In this document: one piece after another, positions 34,886 through 43,531 of the stretch
How positions within the stretch are numbered: position 1 is the stretch's first letter
How the letters are laid out: each line of letters opens with the position of its first letter
NCBI RefSeq assembly: GCF_011927905.1
Contig: NZ_JAATJL010000001.1
Span: forward strand, 806,001-870,000
Direction: 5' to 3'
DNA length: 64,000 bases
Source of the DNA: Arthrobacter pigmenti
GTDB lineage: Bacteria; Actinomycetota; Actinomycetes; Actinomycetales; Micrococcaceae
Program-made: the position numbers and the translations under genes
Notes under the pieces: model-generated
Database searches by the model: none
Told to the model about the DNA's origin: nothing
The model's input: only the letters and a program-made list of their open reading frames with translations

Positions 34886-34914
34886 ATTATAGTCAGCACG
34901 CTTCGATAACCCAA
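34886..34914 (-). promoter_or_regulatory. greA promoter
   Basis: On the minus strand TTGGGT (34914-34909) and a consensus TATAAT (34891-34886) are separated by 17 bp. This is the best sigma-70-type promoter in the window. Confidence 0.75.
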
Positions 34915-34940
34915 CAATGGCGCGGTTGAACGAGCCTGTG

Positions 34941-35381
34941 TCAGGAATCCTGCACAATCCAGCAGGCATTAACGCCGCCGCTCACGCCGTCGGACTCGGT
35001 GCGTATATCGACGCTGTGCGAGGTGGTCCGCCCGTCGTTGAAGCCCTGCCCGGGCCCGACCATAGGTATGTCCACAATTTTCCAGCCCACAATGGCGTAG
35101 GACTCGTTGAGCACCTGCACCGCGCACTGTGCGGTGGCTTCCGGGTCCTTGGTGACTTCGAAGTCCACCCGTGCAACGCCGGATCCATCGATCTTGAACC
35201 CGACGTCCTTCGAGGACACGGCGGGTGTGCCGACGGACAGACTGAAAAGGGCGGTACCGACGACGGCGATGCCCAGAACCACCCAGAGCAGCCACCGGCG
35301 TGATCCAGGCCGCAGCCGCGCAGGCTTGGGAGCACCGTAGCGATTGGCTACTCTTGGTACTGGCGCGTGGTCGGTGCTCAT
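34941..35381 (-). CDS. DUF4307 membrane protein
   Basis: The 146-residue protein has a basic N-terminal 30 residues, one transmembrane helix (about 31-50, LLWVVLGIAVVGTALFSL) and an extracytoplasmic beta-rich domain with FKIDGSGVARVDFEVT and AQCAVQVLNESYAIVGWK. This is the DUF4307 family, found beside mca across actinobacteria (Rv1081c). No function is established. ATG 35381 is preferred because TAAAAT ends seven bases before it; an adjacent GTG at 35384 is possible. It diverges from mca. Confidence 0.85.
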   Translation of the reverse strand: MSTDHAPVPRVANRYGAPKPARLRPGSRRWLLWVVLGIAVVGTALFSLSVGTPAVSSKDVGFKIDGSGVARVDFEVTKDPEATAQCAVQVLNESYAIVGWKIVDIPMVGPGQGFNDGRTTSHSVDIRTESDGVSGGVNACWIVQDS

Positions 35382-35394
35382 CACCTCGATTTTA
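35382..35394 (-). promoter_or_regulatory. Leaderless promoter of the DUF4307 gene
   Basis: The -10 box TAAAAT (35394-35389 on the minus strand) is separated by seven bases from the ATG at 35381. Confidence 0.5.
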
Positions 35395-35464
35395 CCGCCT
35401 CAGCCTTCAACCTCTGACCGGGCGTTTGAACCTGGTCAGCCAGTGCAGACTCAGGAGCATTTCA

Positions 35465-36400
35465 GTGCCCACCCCCCAATACCCTTCCGACACTTCGGCG
35501 TCCGGCTCAGCCCGCAACCCAGGCTTCCGCCTGCTGGCGGTGCATGCTCATCCGGATGATGAATCGAGCAAGGGCGCCGCAACGATGGCCAGCTACGCGG
35601 CAGCCGGAGTCCAGGTTCTGGTTGCCACGTGCACCGGCGGTGAGCGAGGCGACATCCTCAATTCCCAGCTGGCCGGAGATCCCCACGCCAGCCGGGACCT
35701 CGCCGGGCTGCGAAGGCTGGAGATGGCAGCGGCAGCCAACGCGCTTGGCGTTGAACAGCGGTGGCTCGGTTTCGCCGATTCGGGATTGCCGGAAGGTGAT
35801 CCGTTGCCGCCGCTGCCCTTCGGGTGCTTTGCCCTCCAGCCGATTGAGCGCGCCGCTGCACCGCTGGTGAAGCTGGTCCGCGAGTTCCGGCCGCACGTCA
35901 TCCTGAGCTATGACGAGAACGGTGGCTACCCGCACCCGGATCACATCATGGCGCACAAGGTAGCTGTCGAAGCGTATGAGGCCTCGGGCGACCCTTCCCG
36001 CTATGAGGGCCTTGGCGAACCGTGGTCGCCGTCGAAGCTCTACTATGACCGGGCATTCAACCCGGAGCGGTTCCGTGCCCTCCATTTCGCGCTGGAGGAG
36101 GCGGGTCTTCAGTCGCCCTATGCGGAGCGCATTGCGGCGTGGCTGGAAGCCGACGCCGAGGGCCACCAGCCTGCCCGTCCCACCCATGCCACAACCACGC
36201 AGATCGACTGCGGCGACTTCTTCGAACACAGGGAGCGCGCACTCCTTGCCCACCGCACCCAGGTGGAGCCCGGCGGCTTCTTTTTCGCTGTTTCGGCCGA
36301 CCTGCAGCGGAAGGTCTGGCCCTGGGAGGATTACTCGCTGATCCATTCCCGTGTGCCCCAGGACCTCCCCGAAACCGACTTCTTCGCGGGCATAGAATAG
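35465..36400 (+). CDS. mca: Mycothiol S-conjugate amidase
   Basis: The GTG at 35465 is preceded by AGGAG. The product of about 311 residues is a PIG-L-fold zinc amidase. AVHAHPDDESSKGAAT (about 26-41) gives the first zinc ligands and the catalytic Asp, and YPHPDHIMAHKVA (about 157) gives the third ligand. Mca cleaves mycothiol S-conjugates of toxins to a mercapturic acid plus GlcN-inositol, as part of detoxification. The neighbours greA, DUF4307 and DUF255 and the length indicate Mca rather than its paralogue MshB. Its presence implies that the host makes mycothiol. Confidence 0.9.
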   Translation: MPTPQYPSDTSASGSARNPGFRLLAVHAHPDDESSKGAATMASYAAAGVQVLVATCTGGERGDILNSQLAGDPHASRDLAGLRRLEMAAAANALGVEQRWLGFADSGLPEGDPLPPLPFGCFALQPIERAAAPLVKLVREFRPHVILSYDENGGYPHPDHIMAHKVAVEAYEASGDPSRYEGLGEPWSPSKLYYDRAFNPERFRALHFALEEAGLQSPYAERIAAWLEADAEGHQPARPTHATTTQIDCGDFFEHRERALLAHRTQVEPGGFFFAVSADLQRKVWPWEDYSLIHSRVPQDLPETDFFAGIE

Positions 36401-36463
36401 TCCTGCGGCCTTTCCCGCTTCTGCCCCTTACCGCCGCGAACCTGTCGAAAGTGGTGCCCTGGA

Positions 36464-36808
36464 GTGTTCTCCCTGCTCAACCTGGCCGCAACCGTAACCC
36501 CCACGCCGGGTGAGGAAGGATCATTGCGGCCGGGCCTGGACCCGGCCCAGGTAACACCCGGCCTGTTGGGTTTCCTTGCAACGCTCTTCCTGGTGGTGGC
36601 CGTCATCTTCCTGATCCGCGACATGGTGAAGCGGATCCGCCGGGTGCGCTACAAGGCCATGGCCGAGGAGGAGGCGCAGGCGCAGCGCGAGCGGCCAGCG
36701 GACGGTCCTGCCGCGGAGGCCGGGCTGCCGGTTTCTCATCCGGAGGACCCCGACGGCAAGCCGCAGCGTCACGCGCCCGGCGGCAAATACGGCCCCGACG
36801 CTCCGTGA
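36464..36808 (+). CDS. Small single-pass membrane protein (Rv1083-like position)
   Basis: The 114-residue protein has a short N-terminus, one transmembrane helix (about 33-51, LLGFLATLFLVVAVIFLIR), a basic stretch (KRIRRVRYKAMAEEE) and a hydrophilic Pro/Gly tail. I do not recognise a characterised domain. Its place between mca and the DUF255 gene corresponds to Rv1083. The GTG start overlaps its only GGAG, so initiation is not well defined. It is four bases from the next gene and probably co-transcribed. Confidence 0.7.
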   Translation: MFSLLNLAATVTPTPGEEGSLRPGLDPAQVTPGLLGFLATLFLVVAVIFLIRDMVKRIRRVRYKAMAEEEAQAQRERPADGPAAEAGLPVSHPEDPDGKPQRHAPGGKYGPDAP

Positions 36809-36811
36809 CCC

Positions 36812-38905
36812 ATGGCTGAGCGGCTACGCATCGAAGCTTCGGCCTATCTCCGTCAGCATGCGGAGAACCCGGTGGACTGGTGGCCGTTCAGCGATGGAGC
36901 GTTCAGCGAGGCGCGGCAGCGGGACGTGCCGGTTTTCATCTCGGTTGGCTATGCCGCTTGCCACTGGTGCCACGTCATGGCGCACGAGTCGTTCGAGGAC
37001 ACAGCGGTTGCCGACTACCTGAACCGGCACTTCGTCTCCATCAAGGTTGACCGCGAGGAACGCCCCGACGTCGACGCCGTCTACATGGCAGCGACGCAAA
37101 CCATGACAGGCCAGGGCGGCTGGCCGATGAGCGTCTTCACCCTCCCGGACGGGCGGGCCTTTTTCGCAGGCACCTACTTCCCGCCGTCACCAATCCGTGG
37201 GGCTCCGTCCTTCCGCCAGGTGCTCGAGGCGGTGCAGGACGCGTGGACCCACCGCCGCACGGAAGTCGAACAGAGCGCCGGTCAACTGGCAGGCAGCCTG
37301 GGGGACGCCCAGCGCCGGAGCGCCGGCTTGCTCCTTCCCCGGAATAACGACGACGGCGTCTCCCCGCTCGAGGACACACTTCCGGCCGCGGTGGCCGGAC
37401 TGGCAGCGCAGGAGGACACCATCCACGGCGGGTTCGGCGACGCACCCAAGTTCCCGCCGTCGTCGTCGCTTGCCTTCCTGCTGGCAAGGGCCCGGTCCGA
37501 TGACCCCGGGGGCCAAGCGGCGGCGCTGGCCGCCCGCACGCTCGAAGCCATGGCTGGCTCGGGAATGCACGACCTGCTGGGCGGGGGATTTGCCCGCTAC
37601 GCAGTGGACGCCGCCTGGGCTGTGCCGCACTTCGAGAAGATGCTCTACGACAACGCGCAGCTGATCCGCGTCTACGCGCGCTGGGCCGTGCAGGCGGACA
37701 GCCCGGAGCGCAAACGGCTGGCTGAACGGGTTGCGCGCGGCGCAGCAGGCTGGCTGGAACGGGAATTGGCAGTCGACGGGGGAGCCTTCGCCTCATCACT
37801 GGACGCCGATACGTTGATCGACGGCGCGCGGGTAGAGGGCGGTACGTACACCTGGACTCGGGACCAGCTTGGGGAAATCCTCGGCAACCGCGCGGAAGCG
37901 GTGCTGGACCTGTTCGATGTGCGGGCGGGCAGCGTTGAGAGCGGAGCCTTCACGCTGCACGCCGGGCGGAGCTGGAGCACGGCGGAATGGACGCTTTGGG
38001 ATGAGGTGGCCCCGAGTCTCCTGAGCGCACGAAACGACAGACCGCAACCGGCCAGGGATGAAAAAGTGGTGGCGGGCTGGAACGGACTGGCGGTCGGAAG
38101 CCTCGCCGAAGCCGGCGCCCTGCTGGAGGATGCGGCCCTGCTCGCGATGGCCGGGCGGGCGGCAGCGTACCTGCTGGAGGTGCACTGGGACGGTACGCAA
38201 TTGCGCAGGGTTTCCCACCGGGGGCGGGCCGTGGGTATCGATGGGCTGCTCGAGGACTATGCCGGCGTGGTCGACGGTCTCCAGGCCCTGTACTCCGCCA
38301 CCGGGGACCTGCGGTGGTACCGGGCGTCGGAGCAGCTCCTCGAGAGGGCCCTGGGCATCTTCGTACGGCCGGACGGGACAGTAGTTGACGCAGGTACGCT
38401 GGCCGGCCCGCTTCTCGCTGCACAGGCGGCCCAGCAGGCGGCGGATCCCTTCGATAACGCGGCGCCGTCAGGCATCGCGTTGCTGGCAGGAGCACTGGTG
38501 ACCTCCGCTGCCTACAACGGCTCAGCCGAGCGGCGCGGGCTGGCTGAGAAGCTCCTGGCCCACGTGTCCGCGCTGGCCTCCCGCGCACCGCGGGCGATCG
38601 GGTGGGCGCTCGCTGTTGGGCAGGCTGCGGTCAACGGGCCTCAGGAAGTCGCCGTCGTTGGGCCTCGCGGTTCTGCTCGTGAGCGGTTGGCGGCCACAGC
38701 ACGACGGCGGGGCAAGGCCGGGATTGCGCTCGCAGTGGGGGAGGGGAGCGAATCAGCCGTGCCGCTGCTGACCGGGCGAAGAACAGCGGACGACGGCGGA
38801 CCGCTCGCCTATGTCTGTGAGGCAATGGTGTGCAGGCGCCCCGTGTCGGAGCCCGAGGAACTCGGCGCGCTGTTGGGACGCTCAACCGGTGAGGTTCAGG
38901 AGTAG
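36812..38905 (+). CDS. DUF255 thioredoxin-domain protein (YyaL/SPATA20-like)
   Basis: The 697-residue protein has an N-terminal thioredoxin-like domain (about 5-170) with a Cys-His-Trp-Cys site at residues 50-53 in AACHWCHVMAHESFED. A long (alpha/alpha)6-barrel-like region follows, containing PHFEKMLYDNAQL and DEKVVAGWNGLAVGSL. This is the widely conserved DUF255/YyaL family, present in human as SPATA20. Its reaction is unknown; redox and glycan-related roles have been suggested from the folds. It corresponds to Rv1084. The 3' end overlaps the convergent hemolysin III gene by 10 bp. Confidence 0.9.
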   Translation: MAERLRIEASAYLRQHAENPVDWWPFSDGAFSEARQRDVPVFISVGYAACHWCHVMAHESFEDTAVADYLNRHFVSIKVDREERPDVDAVYMAATQTMTGQGGWPMSVFTLPDGRAFFAGTYFPPSPIRGAPSFRQVLEAVQDAWTHRRTEVEQSAGQLAGSLGDAQRRSAGLLLPRNNDDGVSPLEDTLPAAVAGLAAQEDTIHGGFGDAPKFPPSSSLAFLLARARSDDPGGQAAALAARTLEAMAGSGMHDLLGGGFARYAVDAAWAVPHFEKMLYDNAQLIRVYARWAVQADSPERKRLAERVARGAAGWLERELAVDGGAFASSLDADTLIDGARVEGGTYTWTRDQLGEILGNRAEAVLDLFDVRAGSVESGAFTLHAGRSWSTAEWTLWDEVAPSLLSARNDRPQPARDEKVVAGWNGLAVGSLAEAGALLEDAALLAMAGRAAAYLLEVHWDGTQLRRVSHRGRAVGIDGLLEDYAGVVDGLQALYSATGDLRWYRASEQLLERALGIFVRPDGTVVDAGTLAGPLLAAQAAQQAADPFDNAAPSGIALLAGALVTSAAYNGSAERRGLAEKLLAHVSALASRAPRAIGWALAVGQAAVNGPQEVAVVGPRGSARERLAATARRRGKAGIALAVGEGSESAVPLLTGRRTADDGGPLAYVCEAMVCRRPVSEPEELGALLGRSTGEVQE

Positions 38906-39651
38906 ACCGGATTCAGGACGGCGATCATGATCGCAATGAAGTGCGCCGTGAACGCCGCGACGGTGAACGCGTGGAAGAGCTCGTGGAACCCGAACCACTT
39001 CGGGCTGAGGTTGGGGCGTTTCAGGCCGTACACCACCGCACCGGCGATGTAGAGCGCGCCGCCAACGCAGATCAGGGCGGTGGCGGGCACACTGGCCGCC
39101 AGGAAGTCAGGCAGGAACAAGAGGGCAGCCAAGCCGAGCGCAACGTAGATGGGGACGTAGAGCCAGCGGGGTGCGTTGACCCACAGCACCCTGAAAAGTA
39201 CTCCTGCAATGGCGCCGCACCAGATGAGCCACAACAGGACAACGGCTGTGTTCCGCTCCAGCAGCGCCCAGGACAACGGAGTGTAGCTGCCGGCGATGAC
39301 CAGCATGATGTTGGTGTGGTCAAGGCGCTTGAGTACCACTTTGGTGCGCGGCCGCCAGTTTCCGCGGTGGTAGACGGCGCTCACTCCGAACAGCAGGACG
39401 CCGGTGAAGGCGTAGATGGCGGAGGTGATCTTTCCCGCCGTGGTCGGAGCGATGCTGATGAGGACAATGCCTGCCGCCACAGCCAGGGGGGTAGCCCCGG
39501 CGTGGATCCAGCCGCGCCATTTGGGTTTGATGTTCAGGGCGTCCGCTACCCGGTCTACAGCCGCTTCGACCGGGCCCTGGGCCGGCGCCGATTCGTCGCC
39601 GTCAGGGGAAGGAGCTGATGCACCGGGCGGAGGGGAAACGCTTCGGCTCAT
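38896..39651 (-). CDS. Hemolysin III / PAQR-family membrane protein (YqfA-like)
   Basis: The ATG at 39651 is chosen because TAGGAT ends seven bases before it; an ATG at 39660 adds three residues but would overlap that box. The protein of about 251 residues has a Pro/Ser-rich N-terminal tail and seven transmembrane helices. Conserved motifs are SAVYHRGNW, RLDHTNIMLVIAGSYTP and the late FHELFHAFTVAAFTAH with paired His residues that bind zinc in PAQR proteins. Despite the name, a lytic role is doubtful for most members. It corresponds to Rv1085c and has a strong palindromic operator at its promoter. Confidence 0.87.
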   Translation of the reverse strand: MSRSVSPPPGASAPSPDGDESAPAQGPVEAAVDRVADALNIKPKWRGWIHAGATPLAVAAGIVLISIAPTTAGKITSAIYAFTGVLLFGVSAVYHRGNWRPRTKVVLKRLDHTNIMLVIAGSYTPLSWALLERNTAVVLLWLIWCGAIAGVLFRVLWVNAPRWLYVPIYVALGLAALLFLPDFLAASVPATALICVGGALYIAGAVVYGLKRPNLSPKWFGFHELFHAFTVAAFTAHFIAIMIAVLNPVYS

Positions 39652-39658
39652 GGGCGCC

Positions 39659-39696
39659 ATCCTAACTTACGGAAGCGTAAGTTACTAATGAGTAAC
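39659..39696 (-). promoter_or_regulatory. Promoter and compound palindromic operator of the hemolysin III gene
   Basis: AACTTACG-GAAG-CGTAAGTT (39664-39683) is an exact inverted repeat. It overlaps a second one, GTTACT-AATG-AGTAAC (39681-39696). The -10 box TAGGAT (39664-39659, minus strand) touches the first repeat, so a bound regulator would cover the promoter. Confidence 0.65.
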
Positions 39697-39783
39697 AAGG
39701 CGCTTCCCGATCAGGCACAGTCTGTGCCGGTACGGTAGGACAAGTATCAAGACCGCAGATTATCAAACAGGATCAAAGGACGG

Positions 39784-40557
39784 GTGGGCTGTGCCGTGAA
39801 GTTTCCGACGTTCGCCTACGACTTCTACGAACGTAAGCTGCAACGCTCACTGGCACCGGACCGCATTCCCCACCATGTCGGCGTCATGGTGGACGGCAAC
39901 AGGCGCTGGGCGAAGCTCGCAGGCGCTCCCACGCAACACGGGCACCAGGCTGGCGCTGACAAGATCCTCGAATTCCTTGGCTGGTGCGAGGGACTCGGCA
40001 TTGAGATGGTCACGCTGTACATGCTTTCCACCGATAACATGAACCGTTCACCTGATGAGATCGAGCAGCTGCTCGACATCATCGGGAACACCCTGGACCG
40101 GCTCGGGGAGACCCGGAGGGTGCGGGTCCAGCCGGTTGGTGCACTGGACCTGCTGCCGGAGCACCTGGCCACGAAGGTCACCGAACTTGCGGAACGTACG
40201 GCCCGCATTGAAGGGCTGCACGTCAACGTTGCTGTGGGTTACGGGGGGCGGCGGGAGATTGTCGACGCCGTCAAGGAGCTCCTGCTGCATGCGGAGAAGG
40301 ACGGATCATCCCTTCCCGAGGTCGCAGAGAACCTCACGGTCGGCCAAATTTCCGAGTACCTCTACACCCGAGGGCAGCCCGATCCGGATCTGGTGATTCG
40401 CACCTCGGGTGAGCTGCGGCTCTCCGGCTTCCTGATGTGGCAGAGCGCGTACAGCGAGTTCTACTTCTGTGAGGCGCTCTGGCCGGACTTCCGGCGCGTC
40501 GACTTCCTTCGCGCCCTGCGTGACTACGGCCGCCGCCAGCGGCGCTTCGGTTCCTAA
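39784..40557 (+). CDS. uppS: Isoprenyl (cis-prenyl) diphosphate synthase, UppS family
   Basis: The protein of about 257 residues condenses isopentenyl diphosphate units in cis to build Z-prenyl carriers for cell-wall synthesis. HVGVMVDGNRRWAKLAG holds the catalytic Asp and the diphosphate-binding Gly-Asn-Arg-Arg. VAVGYGGRREIVDAV, DLVIRTSGELRLSGFLMWQ and SEFYFCEALWPDF complete the five conserved regions. It resembles Rv1086, the short-chain Z-farnesyl synthase, and lies at the same locus. Chain length cannot be read from the sequence. GTG 39784 or the in-frame GTG 39796 may be the start. Confidence 0.92.
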   Translation: MGCAVKFPTFAYDFYERKLQRSLAPDRIPHHVGVMVDGNRRWAKLAGAPTQHGHQAGADKILEFLGWCEGLGIEMVTLYMLSTDNMNRSPDEIEQLLDIIGNTLDRLGETRRVRVQPVGALDLLPEHLATKVTELAERTARIEGLHVNVAVGYGGRREIVDAVKELLLHAEKDGSSLPEVAENLTVGQISEYLYTRGQPDPDLVIRTSGELRLSGFLMWQSAYSEFYFCEALWPDFRRVDFLRALRDYGRRQRRFGS

Positions 40558-40810
40558 AATCGGTTCAAACTTAATCCCAAGTTCACGCGACACGCCCGCG
40601 TGGGTGGGTGCCGCCGTCGTCGTAGTAGAGCGTATTGTCGGTTGCATCAGACGGCACCCGCCGACTGGTCGGGGAGGCCACCAATGCAGACGACGTGCTC
40701 CACAGCACACGCGCTGAGTAGGGGAGGCCGCGTGCGGCCAACAGGCCAACCCGCCTCACCAAAGCCCTAGGAATTCCCGGGCGTTTGGCGCCTGGGGAAG
40801 TGGAGTTGAA

Positions 40811-42223
40811 GTGGCCACATCTCGCACCACCCAGCGATCCGCAAGCGAAACGCTCAACAACAACCGGGCCCGCCAGGCAGCACAGGATGAACAGGTGCTC
40901 GCAGAGGCGGGCCTTTCTGTTGTGGAGAGTCTCGGCAGCCGCAGTTATGTGCTGGACACGTCCGTGTTGCTGTCTGATCCGCGCGCCATCACGCGTTTCG
41001 CTGAGCACGAGGTGATTCTGCCGATCGTGGTGATCACTGAACTCGAAGGCAAACGCCACGATCCCGAGCTGGGCTATTTCGCTCGCAAGGCGCTTCGGCT
41101 GCTCGATGACCTGCGCGTGAAACACAACGGGTTGAACCAAGCCATACCGCTGGGAACCGAGGGCGGCACCCTGCGTGTCGAACTCAATCACGTGTCCACC
41201 GAGGTTCTGCCCGTGGGTTTCCGGAGCGGTGACAATGACTCCCGCATCCTCGCGGTCGCCAAGAACCTCGCCGACGAGGGCCGGAACGTCACGGTGGTTT
41301 CCAAGGACCTGCCCATGAGGGTCAAGGCCTCCGCCATGGGCCTGCAGGCGGATGAGTACCGCAACGAGTTGGTGAAGGACTCCGGCTGGACCGGTGTCGC
41401 CGAGCTGGACACAGCGGACGACGACGTCGACACCCTCTACGCGCACGAGCCCGTCTTCCTGCCGGCCGCCGCTGAACTGCCGGCGAACACCGGCGTCATC
41501 CTCCACTCCGGCAAGGGATCGGCGCTGGGACGGGTAGGCGCCGACAAGCAGGTCCGGCTGGTGCGCGGGGACCGGGATGTGTTCGGTCTGCACGGACGCT
41601 CCGCGGAACAGCGGCTGGCGATCGACCTGCTGCTGGATCCGGAAGTGGGTATCGTCTCCCTCGGTGGCAGGGCGGGAACGGGGAAGTCGGCGCTGGCGCT
41701 GTGCGCCGGATTGGAAGCGGTGCTGGAGCGGCAGGAGCACCGCAAGGTGGTGGTCTTCCGTCCGTTGTACGCAGTCGGCGGCCAGGAGCTGGGCTACCTG
41801 CCCGGGAGCGAGTCCGAGAAGATGAACCCGTGGGCGCAGGCAGTCTTCGACACCCTCGGAGCGCTGGTCTCCCAGGAAGTCGTCGAGGAGGTAATGGACC
41901 GCGGAATGCTGGAGGTCCTGCCCCTGACGCACATCCGGGGGCGCTCTCTGCATGACTCATTCGTGATCGTCGACGAGGCACAGTCCCTGGAGAAGAACGT
42001 CCTGCTGACCGTGATGAGCCGCATCGGGCAGAACTCGAAAATCGTCCTGACGCATGACGTGGCACAGCGGGACAACCTGCGGGTCGGGCGGCACGACGGC
42101 ATTGCCGCCGTCGTCGAAACCCTCAAGGGGCATCCCCTGTTCGGCCACATCACGCTCACCCGCTCGGAGCGCTCGCCGATCGCGGCGCTCGTGACCGAAC
42201 TGCTCGAGGGAGCGGAGATCTAA
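40811..42223 (+). CDS. phoH2: PIN-PhoH fusion ATPase (PhoH2-type RNA helicase/ribonuclease)
   Basis: This 470-residue protein joins an N-terminal PIN ribonuclease domain to a C-terminal PhoH ATPase. PIN acidic residues are visible in [13 protein letters not shown] (Asp49), [10 protein letters not shown] and [12 protein letters not shown]. Walker A is [15 protein letters not shown] (about 285) and Walker B is [12 protein letters not shown]. In mycobacteria PhoH2 (Rv1095) unwinds and cuts RNA and is paired with a small upstream gene, phoAT. Here about 45 extra residues precede the PIN domain, and no obvious phoAT frame is visible in the 253-bp gap (40558-40810), which holds only short hairpins. 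The GTG start has GGAG five to eight bases upstream. Confidence 0.93.
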   Translation: MATSRTTQRSASETLNNNRARQAAQDEQVLAEAGLSVVESLGSRSYVLDTSVLLSDPRAITRFAEHEVILPIVVITELEGKRHDPELGYFARKALRLLDDLRVKHNGLNQAIPLGTEGGTLRVELNHVSTEVLPVGFRSGDNDSRILAVAKNLADEGRNVTVVSKDLPMRVKASAMGLQADEYRNELVKDSGWTGVAELDTADDDVDTLYAHEPVFLPAAAELPANTGVILHSGKGSALGRVGADKQVRLVRGDRDVFGLHGRSAEQRLAIDLLLDPEVGIVSLGGRAGTGKSALALCAGLEAVLERQEHRKVVVFRPLYAVGGQELGYLPGSESEKMNPWAQAVFDTLGALVSQEVVEEVMDRGMLEVLPLTHIRGRSLHDSFVIVDEAQSLEKNVLLTVMSRIGQNSKIVLTHDVAQRDNLRVGRHDGIAAVVETLKGHPLFGHITLTRSERSPIAALVTELLEGAEI

Positions 42224-42224
42224 C

Positions 42225-42968
42225 TCAGGAGACTTGCCACGGCATGTGCTCGCGGACATCGGTGAGCGTGGGCGGGGCGTCGATGAAGAGATCATCGACC
42301 ATGTACTCGTCCACGCCGCTGATGGCCAGCCGGTGTCCGCATCCGGCCAGCTCGCCGTCGAGCGCCGTGGTTGACACGCAGATCGCGGTGGCAATGTCCA
42401 CGACCACCCGCGTGTTACCCGTGCCGATCAATGGCCTGCCCGGGGTGAACGGCTGATAGGAGACGTTCGGCGTGACTGTGGCTGCCAGTGCTGCCCGTCC
42501 TTCGTAGGTCTCCTCGGCGATGTCCTCCAGCTCCACACGGTTCGCGAACGGCGTTTCGAAAGGAACCGGGGCGGCGCCGGCGAGTTCCACCGGGTCCAGC
42601 ATGGCGGTCCAGCGGGGGTCGCCGAACGCCGGGTCGCCGTAGGCCGCCTGGGGACGGCGGTGCACGTAGCCGACGTCGTTATAGACCGGGGAGACCAGCC
42701 GTGGAGCCACCAGCCAAGACTTCTTGCTCGCGCTGACATACAGGGCATCACGGGACTGCTCGTTGCCGGTGCTGCTGTGGAGCACAACGCCGTCGGCAGT
42801 CTCCACCCGGAGCGCGGCCGGACGCCGCACCCAGGCGCGCAAGGGGTCGGATTCGCCGTCCCGTGTTGACCACGACACGGAGAACCGCACCGTGTCCCAG
42901 CGCCAGGGCGAGGACCGGCAGAGTGACCGGAAGATACTCGCCGGGTTTGAGCTGCTCGTAGCCGACAT
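42225..42968 (-). CDS. Conserved hypothetical protein
   Basis: The 247-residue protein is not recognised. It has no signal peptide or membrane segment and looks like a soluble, beta-rich protein. Tracts include WSTRDGESDPLRAW, SWLVAPRLVSPVYNDVGYVH, FGDPRWTAMLDPVELAG and RVVVDIATAICVSTTALDG. ATG 42968 is chosen since TAGACT ends six bases upstream; GTG 42974 is in frame but falls inside that spacer. It converges with phoH2, the two stops being two bases apart. Codon usage is like the neighbours, so it is probably a real Micrococcaceae gene. Confidence 0.75.
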   Translation of the reverse strand: MSATSSSNPASIFRSLCRSSPWRWDTVRFSVSWSTRDGESDPLRAWVRRPAALRVETADGVVLHSSTGNEQSRDALYVSASKKSWLVAPRLVSPVYNDVGYVHRRPQAAYGDPAFGDPRWTAMLDPVELAGAAPVPFETPFANRVELEDIAEETYEGRAALAATVTPNVSYQPFTPGRPLIGTGNTRVVVDIATAICVSTTALDGELAGCGHRLAISGVDEYMVDDLFIDAPPTLTDVREHMPWQVS

Positions 42969-42980
42969 ATCCACAGTCTA
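42969..42980 (-). promoter_or_regulatory. Leaderless promoter of the conserved hypothetical gene
   Basis: TAGACT (42980-42975, minus strand) is separated by six bases from the ATG at 42968. Confidence 0.5.
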
Positions 42981-43015
42981 GTCAGGGCCTCGCCTGTCCA
43001 CCGGCTTCGGTCGGT

Positions 43016-43027
43016 TACCGTTGGCTC
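43016..43027 (+). promoter_or_regulatory. Leaderless promoter of the prepilin peptidase gene
   Basis: TACCGT (43016-43021) is followed by six bases and the ATG at 43028. Confidence 0.4.
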
Positions 43028-43531
43028 ATGCTGGCACTGATGGGGGAGTACTGGGGCAGCGCACCTGTTGCGTTCTGGCTCTGCGCGGCGGCACTGGCTC
43101 TCCTGGCCGTGGTGGGGATCTGGCTCAGCATCATCGACATCCTGACCCACCGTCTGCCGAACCGGATCATCTTCCCGTCCTATCCCGCCGCCGCAGTGCT
43201 CCTGATTGCCGCAGCGCTTGCCGTACAGGACTGGAACCGGCTCGTTTCCCTCGCAGGCGGGGCGGCCGCGCTGTGGGTCTTCTACTTTCTTCTGCGCCTG
43301 ATCTATCCAGCTGGAATGGGCTTCGGGGACGTGAAACTGGCCGGATTGCTCGGGCTTTACCTCGGCTTCGCCGGTTGGCCCAATCTGCTCTGGGGGACGT
43401 TCGCCGCGTTTCTGTTGGGCGGACTGTGGGGCGTTCTCCTCATTGTGAGTCGGCGCGGAACCGCGAAGTCCGCCATTCCTTTCGGGCCATTCATGATCGT
43501 CGGCGCTTTCCTGGTGCTCGCACTAGGCTGA
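43028..43531 (+). CDS. A24-family prepilin peptidase
   Basis: This 167-residue membrane protein has about six hydrophobic segments and both catalytic aspartates of A24 (type IV prepilin/TadV-like) peptidases: IDILTHRLPNRI near residue 39 and MGFGDVKLAGLLGLYLG mid-protein. It lacks the cysteine-rich N-terminal methylase domain of PilD, as is common in Gram-positive bacteria. Such enzymes process prepilin leaders at the membrane. No pilin or assembly genes lie in this window, so it works on substrates encoded elsewhere. A NUDIX hydrolase gene follows after five bases. Confidence 0.85.
   Translation: MLALMGEYWGSAPVAFWLCAAALALLAVVGIWLSIIDILTHRLPNRIIFPSYPAAAVLLIAAALAVQDWNRLVSLAGGAAALWVFYFLLRLIYPAGMGFGDVKLAGLLGLYLGFAGWPNLLWGTFAAFLLGGLWGVLLIVSRRGTAKSAIPFGPFMIVGAFLVLALG

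Noticed and set aside
35465-36400. Assignment of the PIG-L amidase as MshB
   Set aside because: Motifs alone cannot separate MshB from Mca, but the greA-DUF4307-amidase-DUF255 order matches the mca locus.
40609-40673. GGGTGCCG...CGGCACCC inverted repeat after uppS as a terminator
   Set aside because: The stem is only 8 bp with a very long loop and there is no T-tract.
40558-40810. A phoAT-like small gene before phoH2
   Set aside because: None of the short frames in the gap combines a start, a ribosome-binding site and a sensible protein.
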